DNA of 64,000 bases from JADCGM01 sp943370355 (GTDB taxonomy: Bacteria; Pseudomonadota; Alphaproteobacteria; Sphingomonadales; Sphingomonadaceae): positions 1 to 64,000 of the forward strand of contig CALRQP020000010.1 in assembly GCA_943370355.1 (NCBI GenBank). The letters run 5' to 3'. Below, in pieces: positions 52,434 through 61,137 of the stretch; the stretch's first letter is position 1; each line of letters opens with the position of its first letter. The translations under genes and the position numbers were made by a program. The notes below the pieces were generated by a model. It ran no database searches, was not told the DNA's origin, and saw only the letters and a program-made list of their open reading frames with translations.

Positions 52434-53643
52434 CGCGGGCCCGATGCTGCTGCCAGACCGCGAGGCGGATGGCATCGACATCCAGAATTATACGATCAAC
52501 TTCGGCCCGCAGCATCCGGCGGCGCACGGGGTGCTGCGGCTCGTGATGGAGCTCGACGGCGAGATCATCGAGCGCGTCGATCCGCATATCGGGCTGCTGC
52601 ACCGCGGCACCGAAAAGCTGTGCGAATACAAGACCTACTTGCAGGCGCTGCCCTATATGGACCGCCTCGATTATGTCTCCCCGATGTGCATGGAGCACTC
52701 TTATGTGCTCGCCATCGAGAAGCTCGCGAACATCGAGGTGCCGATCCGCGGCCAATATGTGCGCGTGCTGTTCGCCGAATTGACCCGCATCCTCAACCAC
52801 ATCATGAACACCACCGCGCATGCGATGGACGTCGGTGCATTGACGCCGATCCTGTGGCTGTTCGAGGAACGCGAACATCTGATGGGCTTCTATGAGCGCG
52901 TGTCGGGTGCGCGCATGCATGCGGCCTATTTCCGGCCCGGCGGCGTGCATCAGGACCTGCCCGATGGGCTTGCCGACGATATCTGGGCGTGGACCGAGCG
53001 CTTCCCGAAGCCGCTGGCGGAGATGTACAGTCTCGTCGCGCACAACCGCATCTTCAAGCAGCGCAATGTCGATATCGGCGTGGTGTCGGCCGAGGATGCG
53101 ATCGCCTGGGGCTTTTCAGGCCCGATGATCCGGGCGAGCGGCATCCCCTGGGACCTGCGCAAGTCCCAGCCCTATGACGTCTATGCGTCGATGGAGTTCG
53201 ACGTGCCGGTCGGCAAGAATGGCGACTGCTACGACCGCTGGGTGCTTCGCTATGAGGAGATGCTGCAGAGCCTGCGGATCGTGCGGCAGTGCCTCAATGA
53301 GATGAAGCCGGGGCCGGTGCAAACGCTCGACCGCAAGATCGCGCCGCCGAAGCGCGGTGAGATGAAGCGCTCGATGGAAGCGCTGATCCACCATTTCAAA
53401 CTGTACACCGAAGGCTTCCATGTCCCGGCGGGCGAAGTCTATGTCGCGACCGAAAGCCCCAAGGGCGAGTTCGGCATCTATCTGGTGTCGGATGGGACGA
53501 ACAAGCCGTACCGCGTGAAGATCCGCCCGACCGCGTTCAGCCACCTGCAGGCGATGGACTTCATGTGCAAAGGACACATGCTGGCGGATGCGCCGGCGAT
53601 TCTGGGTAGCCTCGACATCGTGTTCGGGGAGTGCGACCGGTGA
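52426..53643 (+). CDS. nuoD: NADH-quinone oxidoreductase subunit D
   Basis: A 405-residue subunit of hydrogenase origin that forms the quinone cavity with NuoB. FGPQHPAAHGVLRLVME, LLHRGTEKLCEYKTY and the C-terminal DIVFGECDR are typical. It overlaps nuoC by 8 bp and the small following gene by 4 bp (GTGA). Confidence 0.96.
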   Translation: MADAGPMLLPDREADGIDIQNYTINFGPQHPAAHGVLRLVMELDGEIIERVDPHIGLLHRGTEKLCEYKTYLQALPYMDRLDYVSPMCMEHSYVLAIEKLANIEVPIRGQYVRVLFAELTRILNHIMNTTAHAMDVGALTPILWLFEEREHLMGFYERVSGARMHAAYFRPGGVHQDLPDGLADDIWAWTERFPKPLAEMYSLVAHNRIFKQRNVDIGVVSAEDAIAWGFSGPMIRASGIPWDLRKSQPYDVYASMEFDVPVGKNGDCYDRWVLRYEEMLQSLRIVRQCLNEMKPGPVQTLDRKIAPPKRGEMKRSMEALIHHFKLYTEGFHVPAGEVYVATESPKGEFGIYLVSDGTNKPYRVKIRPTAFSHLQAMDFMCKGHMLADAPAILGSLDIVFGECDR

Positions 53644-53882
53644 GCGACGGCAACGCAAATGCTCGGACGATCGGTGGCGGCCTCACGGTGCTCGTCATCA
53701 TTGCGCTGCCCCTATGGTTCGAATTTCGTGAGCCCGGCCAGCTGTTGTGGAACATCGCGCTCGCACTGCTGATGATCGTGCTGCTTGCGTTGGCTTTTTT
53801 CGGCCAGCGCTATTTCAAGGCGCATGCGAATGAAATCGGTGAGGCTCGGTTCGACACGAGCAATCGGCAGGCTGACCAATGA
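53640..53882 (+). CDS. Small two-helix membrane protein inside nuo operon
   Basis: An 80-residue protein I do not recognise. The start is GTG in the nuoD stop, and the stop overlaps the nuoE ATG, so it is translationally coupled on both sides. Two hydrophobic helices (LTVLVIIALPLWF and LLWNIALALLMIVLLALAFFG) are followed by a charged tail. Possibly a membrane assembly or accessory subunit of complex I; inferred from position only. Confidence 0.75.
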   Translation: MSDGNANARTIGGGLTVLVIIALPLWFEFREPGQLLWNIALALLMIVLLALAFFGQRYFKAHANEIGEARFDTSNRQADQ

Positions 53883-54529
53883 CCGCCAGCACTTATTCCA
53901 CGACCGCCGACGCCAAGGCGCATGCGCCGGAGCCGAGCGCGTTCAAGGACTTCGCCTGGACGGCTGAGAATGTGAAGCAGGCGGCGGTCATCCTCAGCCG
54001 CTATCCGGAAGGCCGCGCGCATTCGGCGATCATTCCGCTGCTCCACCTCGCGCAATATCAGGTCGGCGACGCGACCGGCCATGCCTGGCTGCCGGTGCCG
54101 GTCATCGAGTATGTCGCGAAGCAGATCGGCATGCCGTACATCCGCGCCTATGAGGTCGCGACCTTCTACACGATGTTCAACCTGCAGCCGGTCGGGCGTT
54201 TCCACGTGCAGGTGTGCGGCACGACGCCGTGCATGCTGCGCGGCTCGGGCGACCTGATCCGCGCCTGCAAGGACAAGGGGCTGGCGAAGGGCGCGGTGAC
54301 GGCGGACGGGCTGTTCACGCTGAGCGAAGTCGAATGTCTTGGCGCGTGCGCCAACGCGCCGATGGTGCAGATCAACGACGACAATTATGAGGACCTGACC
54401 TACGAGAGCATGACGGCAATTCTGGAGGCTCTGGCGAAGGGCGAGACGCCGAAGCCGGGTTCGGCAATCGGCCGGCAGGCGAGCTGCCCCGAGGGCGGCC
54501 CGACGACGCTGAAGGAGATGGCGTCGTGA
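53879..54529 (+). CDS. nuoE: NADH-quinone oxidoreductase subunit E
   Basis: A 216-residue thioredoxin-like subunit with a [2Fe-2S] cluster. Ligand cysteines are in CGTTPCMLRGS and CLGACANAPM. An alanine-rich N-terminal extension and a C-terminal tail rich in proline are present. Followed by a palindromic repeat before nuoF. Confidence 0.96.
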   Translation: MTASTYSTTADAKAHAPEPSAFKDFAWTAENVKQAAVILSRYPEGRAHSAIIPLLHLAQYQVGDATGHAWLPVPVIEYVAKQIGMPYIRAYEVATFYTMFNLQPVGRFHVQVCGTTPCMLRGSGDLIRACKDKGLAKGAVTADGLFTLSEVECLGACANAPMVQINDDNYEDLTYESMTAILEALAKGETPKPGSAIGRQASCPEGGPTTLKEMAS

Positions 54530-54546
54530 GAGCCAATCTTCACAAG

Positions 54547-54657
54547 CGCGTCCCCTCCCCTTGGGGAGGGGCAGGGGTGGGCCTTGCGGCGCACTCTGGC
54601 CGTGAAACTCGCTTCGGTGCCCACCCCTTACCCCTCCCGATTCGGGAGGGGACGCGC
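54547..54657. repeat. Large palindromic repeat (family A, copy 2)
   Basis: Arms of about 37 bases (54547-54582 and 54619-54657) are reverse complements with few mismatches; each has a smaller ggggagg/cctcccc hairpin inside. It lies between nuoE and nuoF, so a long hairpin would form within the nuo mRNA. Confidence 0.8.
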
Positions 54658-54682
54658 AGCGACTTGTGTGCGGGGGCATCCG

Positions 54683-55975
54683 ATGCTCGCTGACTCCGAC
54701 CGCATCTTCACCAATCTCTACGGTTTCCAGCCGTGGGGGCTGAAGGCTGCGCTGAAGCGGGGCGATTGGGACAATACCAAGGGGCTGATGTCCGTTGGTC
54801 AGGATGCGATCATCGACGCGGTCAAGGCGTCGGGGCTGCGCGGGCGCGGCGGGGCGGGCTTCCCGACCGGCATGAAGTGGAGCTTCATGCCCAAGGATCC
54901 GCCGCCGGGCCGGCCGAGCTTCCTCGTCATCAACGCCGATGAATCCGAGCCGGGCAGCTGCAAGGACCGCGAGATCATCCGCCACGATCCGCACAAGCTC
55001 ATCGAGGGGGCGCTGATCGCGGGCTATGCGATGCGGGCGCGGGCGGCTTACATCTACATCCGCGGCGAATATATCCGCGAGGCCGAGACGCTGTTTGCTG
55101 CCGTCGAGGAAGCCTATGCCAAGGGGCTGATCGGCAAGAATGCCTGCGGCTCGGGCTATGATTTCGACGTGTTCGTGCACCGGGGGGCGGGCGCCTATAT
55201 CTGCGGCGAAGAGACCGCGATGCTCGAGAGCCTTGAGGGCAAGCCTGGCCGGCCGCGCCTGAAGCCGCCATTCCCGGCCGGAGTCGGCCTTTATGGCTGC
55301 CCGACCACCGTCAACAACGTCGAATCGATCGCGGTGGTCCCGACGATCCTGCGGCGCGGCGCGGCCTGGTTTGCGGGCATCGGTCGCCCGAAGAATGAAG
55401 GCACCAAGCTGTTCCAGATCAGCGGGCATGTGAACAAGCCCTGCGTGGTCGAGGAAGCGATGGGCATCCCGTTCCGCGAACTCATCGAGAAGCATTGCGG
55501 CGGCATTCGTGGCGGCTGGGACAATCTGCTCGCAGTGATCCCGGGCGGGTCGTCGGTGCCGCTGGTCCCGGCGCATGAGATCCTCGACGCGCCGATGGAC
55601 TTCGACGGGCTGAAGGAGCTGAAATCGGGGCTGGGGACCGCGGCAGTCATTGTCATGGACAAGTCGACCGACATCGTCCGTGCGATCGCCCGCATCAGCT
55701 ATTTCTACAAGCATGAGAGCTGCGGCCAGTGCACACCGTGCCGCGAGGGCACCGGCTGGATGTGGCGCGTCATGGAACGCCTCGCCGAGGGCAACGCCGA
55801 GCCGCATGAAATCGACTTGCTGCTCGATGTGACCACCGAGGTCGAGGGCCACACGATCTGTGCGCTGGGCGACGCGGCGGCCTGGCCGATCCAGGGGCTG
55901 ATCCGCCATTTCCGGCCCGAGCTTGAGCGGCGGATTGCGGAGAAGCGCGCGCCTATGCTGCAGGCGGCGGAATGA
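54683..55975 (+). CDS. nuoF: NADH-quinone oxidoreductase subunit F
   Basis: The NADH- and FMN-binding subunit, 430 residues. NADH loop GRGGAGFPTGMKW, FMN loop GAGAYICGEETAM and the [4Fe-4S] cysteines ESCGQCTPCREG are visible. The stop overlaps the following small gene (ATGA). Confidence 0.97.
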   Translation: MLADSDRIFTNLYGFQPWGLKAALKRGDWDNTKGLMSVGQDAIIDAVKASGLRGRGGAGFPTGMKWSFMPKDPPPGRPSFLVINADESEPGSCKDREIIRHDPHKLIEGALIAGYAMRARAAYIYIRGEYIREAETLFAAVEEAYAKGLIGKNACGSGYDFDVFVHRGAGAYICGEETAMLESLEGKPGRPRLKPPFPAGVGLYGCPTTVNNVESIAVVPTILRRGAAWFAGIGRPKNEGTKLFQISGHVNKPCVVEEAMGIPFRELIEKHCGGIRGGWDNLLAVIPGGSSVPLVPAHEILDAPMDFDGLKELKSGLGTAAVIVMDKSTDIVRAIARISYFYKHESCGQCTPCREGTGWMWRVMERLAEGNAEPHEIDLLLDVTTEVEGHTICALGDAAAWPIQGLIRHFRPELERRIAEKRAPMLQAAE

Positions 55976-56505
55976 GCGACGGCAGCCTCCCTGCCGGCGG
56001 CCGCATGCGGTTCGCCCTGCAGCTGATGACGCTGCTCGCGCTGCTGGCCGGCGTGGCGCTGCTCGGGTTGCAGGCGGTCAACACGCGCGAGACTGCTGCC
56101 GTGCAGCGCGCCAAGGATGCGAATGACGCGTGGGAACGCTTCATGAAGCTCTCGATCGAGCATCCGGAATTTCTCGCAGATCATGATTATCCCCGCATGA
56201 CCGGCGTCGCGAAGGCGCAATATGCCTGGTACGTCCAGTATATGCTGTTCTCGGCCGAGCAGGTGCTGCTCTACGCGCCCGACAGCGAATGGGATTTCAC
56301 CATTGTCTATGAGGCGAAGCGGCACCTGAGCTACCTCGAAAGCGACGATTTCAAGTTCGAGGAAATCTGTTCCTACACGGACCGGTTGAAGGGCTTGCTC
56401 GCAGCCAACATGCCGGAGATGCGGAATGCCGTAGCGGCGTGCGAAACCAAGCTGGCGACCGGACCACAGCGTGCGCCGGTCAAGTCAGCGCCGGAGTCTC
56501 TGTAA
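55972..56505 (+). CDS. Unrecognised single-span membrane protein inside nuo operon
   Basis: A 177-residue protein. One N-terminal membrane helix (LQLMTLLALLAGVALLGLQA) leads to a soluble, helical domain rich in aromatic residues (AQYAWYVQYMLFSAEQVLLY, then EAKRHLSYLESDDF). It is coupled to nuoF upstream (ATGA) and nuoG downstream (TAATG). No family recognised. A role with the peripheral arm or in assembly is possible. Confidence 0.75.
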   Translation: MSDGSLPAGGRMRFALQLMTLLALLAGVALLGLQAVNTRETAAVQRAKDANDAWERFMKLSIEHPEFLADHDYPRMTGVAKAQYAWYVQYMLFSAEQVLLYAPDSEWDFTIVYEAKRHLSYLESDDFKFEEICSYTDRLKGLLAANMPEMRNAVAACETKLATGPQRAPVKSAPESL

Positions 56506-58529
56506 TGCCGAAACTCACCGTCGATGGCATCGAGATCGAGGTTCCTGCGGGCGCGACTGTGCTGCAGGCCTGCGAACTTGCGGGGAAGGAAATCCCGCGC
56601 TTCTGCTATCATGAGCGGCTGAGCATCGCGGGCAATTGCCGGATGTGCCTTGTCGAGGTGAAGCCGGGGCCGCCGAAGCCGCAGGCATCGTGCGCGCTGC
56701 CCGCTGCCGATGGGCAGATCGTCTCGACGACGAGCCCGATGGTCAAGAAGGCGCGCGAAGGGGTGATGGAGTTCCTGCTCATCAACCACCCGCTCGATTG
56801 TCCGATCTGCGACCAGGGCGGCGAATGCGACCTGCAGGACCAGGCGCTGACCTATGGGCGTGGTCACAGCCGCTATGACGAGAACAAGCGCGCGGTCACC
56901 GAGAAATATATGGGGCCGCTGGTCAAGACGGTGATGACGCGCTGCATCCAGTGCACGCGCTGCGTCCGCTTTGCCGAGGAAGTCGCAGGTGTCGAGGAAA
57001 TCGGCATGGTGTTCCGCGGCGAGGGCGAGCAGATCACCACCTATCTCGAGAAGGCGCTTACCTCGGAAGTGTCGGGCAATATCATCGACCTGTGCCCGGT
57101 CGGTGCTTTGACATCGAAGCCTTACGCATTCCAGGCGCGGCCGTGGGAGCTGAAGGATTCGGACGGCATCGATGCGATGGATGCGGTCGGCACCAACATC
57201 TCGTTTGGGGCGCGCGGGCCGCAGGTCATGCGCGTGCTGCCGCGGCTGAATGAGGCAGTCAACGAGGAGTGGGCGGCTGACAAGACGCGCTTCGCGATCG
57301 ACGGGCTGATGGCGCGGCGGCTCGATCGGCCTTATGTCCGCAAGAGCGGCAAGCTCGTTGCGGCGAGCTGGGGCGAGGCCTTTGCGGCGATCAAGACGGG
57401 CTTGGCCGGTGCGGCGGGCAGCGAGATTGCCGGCATCGCGGGCGACCTGCTCGATGTCGAATCGATGGTCGCATTCAAGGATCTGCTGACCGGCTTGGGC
57501 TCTGACCGCATCGAGTGCCGGCAGGACGGCGCGATGCTCGATGGCAGCAATCGCGCGTCCTATCTGTTCAACTCGACGATCGCCGGGATCGAGACGGCGG
57601 ATGTGGTGCTGCTGGTCGGGACCAATCCGCGCTGGGAAGCGCCGCTGGTCAATACGCGGCTTCGCAAGGTTGTCGCGCGGGGCAAGGGCCGTATTTTCGC
57701 AGTTGGGCCGGAGATCGACCTGACCTATCCGGTGACCTGGCTCGGCGACGATCTGTCGTTGCTGGCGAAACTGCCGAAGGATGTGACCGAGGCGCTGGCC
57801 GGAGCCGAGCGGCCCGCGATCATCGTTGGAATGGGCGGCACCGGGGCGATCGGCGCGGCGCTGAAGCTGGCGGCGAAGCACAGACTCGTGCGCGACGGCT
57901 GGAATGGCTGGAATGTGCTGCACACTGCGGCGGCGCGCGTCGGCGGGCTTGATATCGGGCTGACCGCCGAGGGTGGCGTTTCGGCCATTCTCGACGACGC
58001 GAAGTCTGGCGCGGTCAAGGCCGTGTTCCTGCACGGCGCGGACGAGATCGACACGTCAGCGCTCGCCGGGACGTTCACCGTCTATGTCGGTACGCATGGC
58101 GACGAAGGCGTGCGCCATGCCGATGTGATCCTGCCTGCGGCGGCCTATGCCGAGAAGGCGGGGACCTGGGTCAATATGGAGGGCCGGGTGCAGCGGTCGC
58201 TGCGTGCGGTGTCGCCGCCGGGCGATGCACGTGAGGACTGGACGATCTTCCGGGCGCTCAGCGATGTGCTGGGGCAGACGTTGCGGTACAATGACTATCC
58301 GTCGCTCAGGGCGCGCATCGCGGCGGAGTGGCCGCATCTCGGGCGTGAAGGGCTCGCAGAGACGGCTTGGTCTGAGCCCAAGGCCGATGCCGCCAAGCCG
58401 TCGGGCAAAGTGACCTACGCCATCGACAATTATTACCTGACCAACCCGATCGCCCGCGCCAGCGCGACGATGCACGACTGCGTGCGCGAGATTTTGGGGA
58501 TCGGCGAGCTGGCGGAGGCGGCGGAATGA
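56505..58529 (+). CDS. nuoG: NADH-quinone oxidoreductase subunit G
   Basis: The largest iron-sulfur subunit, 674 residues. N-terminal [2Fe-2S] ligands lie in FCYHERLSIAGNCRMCLVE, the histidine-ligated cluster is in HPLDCPICDQGGECDLQD, and a ferredoxin-type set is in TRCIQCTRCVRF. A molybdopterin-type C-terminal domain has lost its cofactor role. Confidence 0.96.
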   Translation: MPKLTVDGIEIEVPAGATVLQACELAGKEIPRFCYHERLSIAGNCRMCLVEVKPGPPKPQASCALPAADGQIVSTTSPMVKKAREGVMEFLLINHPLDCPICDQGGECDLQDQALTYGRGHSRYDENKRAVTEKYMGPLVKTVMTRCIQCTRCVRFAEEVAGVEEIGMVFRGEGEQITTYLEKALTSEVSGNIIDLCPVGALTSKPYAFQARPWELKDSDGIDAMDAVGTNISFGARGPQVMRVLPRLNEAVNEEWAADKTRFAIDGLMARRLDRPYVRKSGKLVAASWGEAFAAIKTGLAGAAGSEIAGIAGDLLDVESMVAFKDLLTGLGSDRIECRQDGAMLDGSNRASYLFNSTIAGIETADVVLLVGTNPRWEAPLVNTRLRKVVARGKGRIFAVGPEIDLTYPVTWLGDDLSLLAKLPKDVTEALAGAERPAIIVGMGGTGAIGAALKLAAKHRLVRDGWNGWNVLHTAAARVGGLDIGLTAEGGVSAILDDAKSGAVKAVFLHGADEIDTSALAGTFTVYVGTHGDEGVRHADVILPAAAYAEKAGTWVNMEGRVQRSLRAVSPPGDAREDWTIFRALSDVLGQTLRYNDYPSLRARIAAEWPHLGREGLAETAWSEPKADAAKPSGKVTYAIDNYYLTNPIARASATMHDCVREILGIGELAEAAE

Positions 58530-59572
58530 CCGCATGGTTCCAGTCCCAGATCGGAGAGGTCGGCGGCTATCTGGTCGCGACGATCCTGCTGATCCTGTTC
58601 GTGGCGCTGCCGGTCATGCTTGCGGTCGCCTTTGCGGTCTATTTCGACCGGAAGATCTGGGCGGCGATGCAGATGCGGCGCGGGCCGAATGTCGTCGGGC
58701 CGTTCGGACTGCTGCAGAGCTTCGCCGACGCGGCGAAGGTGTTCCTGCAGGAAACCATCATCCCGTCGGCGGCGAACAAGGGCGTGTTCCTGATCGCGCC
58801 GATGATCACCTTCACGCTCGCGCTGATCGGCTGGGCGGTGATTCCCTTTGGCCCCGAGGCGGTGCTGTCCGACATCAATGTCGGCATCCTCTACCTGTTC
58901 GCAACCTCCTCGCTGGGTGTCTACGGCATCATCATGTCGGGCTGGGCGTCCAACTCAAAATATCCATTTCTCGGCGGGTTGCGGTCGGCGGCTCAGATGG
59001 TGTCTTATGAAGTCAGCATCGGCTTCGTCGTCGTCTGCGTCGTGCTTTACGCGTCGAGCTTCCGGCTGCAGGACATCATCCTGTCGCAGCAGGGCAATGT
59101 GCTCGGGCTGCTGAACGGCAATGTGTTCAATCCGCTGCTGTTCCCGATGTTCATCGTGTTCCTGATCTCGGCGCTTGCGGAAACCAACCGGCCGCCGTTC
59201 GACCTTCCCGAGGCCGAGGCCGAGCTCGTCGCAGGCTATCAGACCGAATATTCGTCGATGGCGTTCGCGCTGTTCTGGCTCGGCGAATATGCCAACATCC
59301 TGCTGATGTGCGCGATGACGTCGGTGCTGTTCCTCGGCGGCTGGCTGCCACCGCTGAACTGGGAGCCGCTCTACCTCGTGCCCGGCTGGATCTGGTTCTT
59401 CGGCAAGATCGCCGCGGTATTCTTCTTCTTCGCCTGGGTGAAGGCGACGGTACCGCGCTATCGCTACGACCAGCTCATGCGGCTGGGCTGGAAGGTGTTC
59501 CTGCCGATCTCGCTGTTCTGGGTGTTCCTGGTATCGGGCTGGCTGATGTTTTTCACGGATCGTTTCCAATGA
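58526..59572 (+). CDS. nuoH: NADH-quinone oxidoreductase subunit H
   Basis: A 348-residue membrane subunit linking the quinone site to the proton arm. Eight helices; RRGPNVVGPFGLLQSFADA and ETNRPPFDLPEAEAELV are the signatures. Overlaps nuoG and nuoI by 4 bp. Confidence 0.97.
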   Translation: MTAWFQSQIGEVGGYLVATILLILFVALPVMLAVAFAVYFDRKIWAAMQMRRGPNVVGPFGLLQSFADAAKVFLQETIIPSAANKGVFLIAPMITFTLALIGWAVIPFGPEAVLSDINVGILYLFATSSLGVYGIIMSGWASNSKYPFLGGLRSAAQMVSYEVSIGFVVVCVVLYASSFRLQDIILSQQGNVLGLLNGNVFNPLLFPMFIVFLISALAETNRPPFDLPEAEAELVAGYQTEYSSMAFALFWLGEYANILLMCAMTSVLFLGGWLPPLNWEPLYLVPGWIWFFGKIAAVFFFFAWVKATVPRYRYDQLMRLGWKVFLPISLFWVFLVSGWLMFFTDRFQ

Positions 59573-60057
59573 CCGCCCTGTTCCGCGCCGCGAAGTCGCT
59601 GCTCCTGATCGAGTTCGTCAAGGGCATGTGGCTGACGCTGAAGTATTTTTTCCGGGCGAAGGTAACGCTCAACTATCCCTATGAGCGGGGGCCTTTGTCG
59701 CCGCGGTTCCGTGGCGAACATGCGCTGCGGCGCTATGCGAATGGCGAGGAACGCTGCATTGCCTGCAAGCTGTGCGAGGCGGTGTGTCCGGCGCTGGCGA
59801 TCACTATCGAGGCTGAACCGCGCGAGGACGGTAGCCGCCGCACGACGCGCTACGACATCGACATGACCAAGTGCATCTACTGCGGCCTGTGCCAGGAGGC
59901 CTGCCCGGTCGATGCGATTGTCGAAGGACCGAACATCGAATTCGCGACCGAAACACGCGAGGAGCTGATCTACGACAAGGCCAAATTGCTGGCCAATGGC
60001 GAGCGGTGGGAGCGGGCCATCGCCCAGAACCTTGCCGCCGACGCGCCGTGGCGATAG
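59569..60057 (+). CDS. nuoI: NADH-quinone oxidoreductase subunit I
   Basis: A ferredoxin-like subunit of 162 residues carrying two [4Fe-4S] clusters: CIACKLCEAVCP and CIYCGLCQEACP. The N-terminal amphipathic helix region LTLKYFFRAKVTLNYP fits the family. It is followed by nuoJ after a 10-bp gap. Confidence 0.97.
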   Translation: MTALFRAAKSLLLIEFVKGMWLTLKYFFRAKVTLNYPYERGPLSPRFRGEHALRRYANGEERCIACKLCEAVCPALAITIEAEPREDGSRRTTRYDIDMTKCIYCGLCQEACPVDAIVEGPNIEFATETREELIYDKAKLLANGERWERAIAQNLAADAPWR

Positions 60058-60067
60058 GCACCCCCGC

Positions 60068-60676
60068 GTGATCGAAGCCATCATCTTTTACCTGCTTGCC
60101 GGCGTGCTGCTCCTGTCGGCGTCGGCGGTGATCATCTCGCGCAATCCGGTGCATTCGGTGCTGTGGCTGGTGCTGGCGTTCCTGAACGCCGCCGGGCTGT
60201 TCGTGCTGCTCGGTGCCGAGTTCCTCGCGATGCTGCTGTCGATCGTCTACATCGGCGCGGTCGCGGTGCTGTTCCTGTTCGTCGTCATGATGCTCGACAT
60301 CGACTTTTCGAGCCTGCGGAGCGGCTTCATGCGCTATGCGGGCTTCGGCCTGATGCTTGCGGGGCTGCTGGCGGCTGAGCTCATCGCGGTGGTCGGGGCG
60401 TGGACGCTGGGCGGCGTGTCAGTGCCGGCCGTGACCGCTGCGCCGGGCCTCACCAACACGCAGGCGCTCGGCAGCCTGCTCTACACCAGATATGCGTTCA
60501 TCTTCGAGGCGTCGGGCATGATCCTGCTGACCGCGATGATCGGCGCGATCGTGCTGACGCACCGCAAGCGCAGCGGTGTGCGGCGCCAGAATATCGGCGA
60601 TCAGGTCGCGCGGCAGCCGGGCGAGGTGTTCGTGCTCGCACAGCCGCAGGTCGGGCAGGGGGTCAAGATCAAATGA
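60068..60676 (+). CDS. nuoJ: NADH-quinone oxidoreductase subunit J
   Basis: A 202-residue membrane subunit; five helices including the YIGAVAVLFLFVVMMLDI segment. It begins with GTG at 60068 (MIEAIIFYLL). The C-terminal tail HRKRSGVRRQNIG is cytoplasmic. Its stop overlaps nuoK (ATGA). Confidence 0.94.
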   Translation: MIEAIIFYLLAGVLLLSASAVIISRNPVHSVLWLVLAFLNAAGLFVLLGAEFLAMLLSIVYIGAVAVLFLFVVMMLDIDFSSLRSGFMRYAGFGLMLAGLLAAELIAVVGAWTLGGVSVPAVTAAPGLTNTQALGSLLYTRYAFIFEASGMILLTAMIGAIVLTHRKRSGVRRQNIGDQVARQPGEVFVLAQPQVGQGVKIK

Positions 60677-60978
60677 TCGGTCTCCAACATTATCTGACCG
60701 TCGCGGCGATCCTGTTCACGCTCGGCGTGCTCGGCATCTTCGTCAACCGCAAGAATGTCATCGTCATCCTGATGTCGATCGAGCTGATCCTGCTTGCGGT
60801 GAACATCAACCTTGTCGCCTTCTCGGCCTATCTGCACGATCTCGTCGGGCAGGTGTTCGCGATGTTCGTGCTGACCGTCGCGGCAGGCGAGGCGGCAATC
60901 GGCCTTGCCATCCTCGTGCTCTACTTCCGCAACCGCGGCACCATCGCGGTCGACGACATCAACCAGATGCACGGCTGA
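60673..60978 (+). CDS. nuoK: NADH-quinone oxidoreductase subunit K
   Basis: A 101-residue three-helix subunit with the conserved glutamates in MSIELILLAVNINLV and AAGEAAIGLAILVLYFRNRG, which take part in proton translocation. It is the last gene before the palindromic repeat. Confidence 0.96.
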   Translation: MIGLQHYLTVAAILFTLGVLGIFVNRKNVIVILMSIELILLAVNINLVAFSAYLHDLVGQVFAMFVLTVAAGEAAIGLAILVLYFRNRGTIAVDDINQMHG

Positions 60979-60999
60979 GCGATGAGTGCATTTCACCAA

Positions 61000-61130
61000 A
61001 TCCTCTCCCGCGCAGCGGGGGAGGGGGACCGCGAAGCGGTGGAGGGGGCGACCGCCTCTCCATCGCGCTGCTCCCTCCACCACGCACTCTGCGGTGCGCG
61101 GTTCCCCTCCCCCGCTGCGCAGGGGAGGAT
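61000..61130. repeat. Large palindromic repeat (family A, copy 3)
   Basis: Arms at 61000-61046 and 61073-61130 are reverse complements (atcctctcccgc at the left with the mirrored aggggaggat at the right), with internal gc-rich hairpins. It lies between nuoK and nuoL; the nuoL ATG is 8 bases after it. Confidence 0.8.
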
Positions 61131-61137
61131 CTAACCC

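Noticed and set aside
53810..55909. 699-residue open frame on the minus strand
   Set aside because: Antisense to nuoE and nuoF and crossing the palindromic repeat; no recognisable motif.
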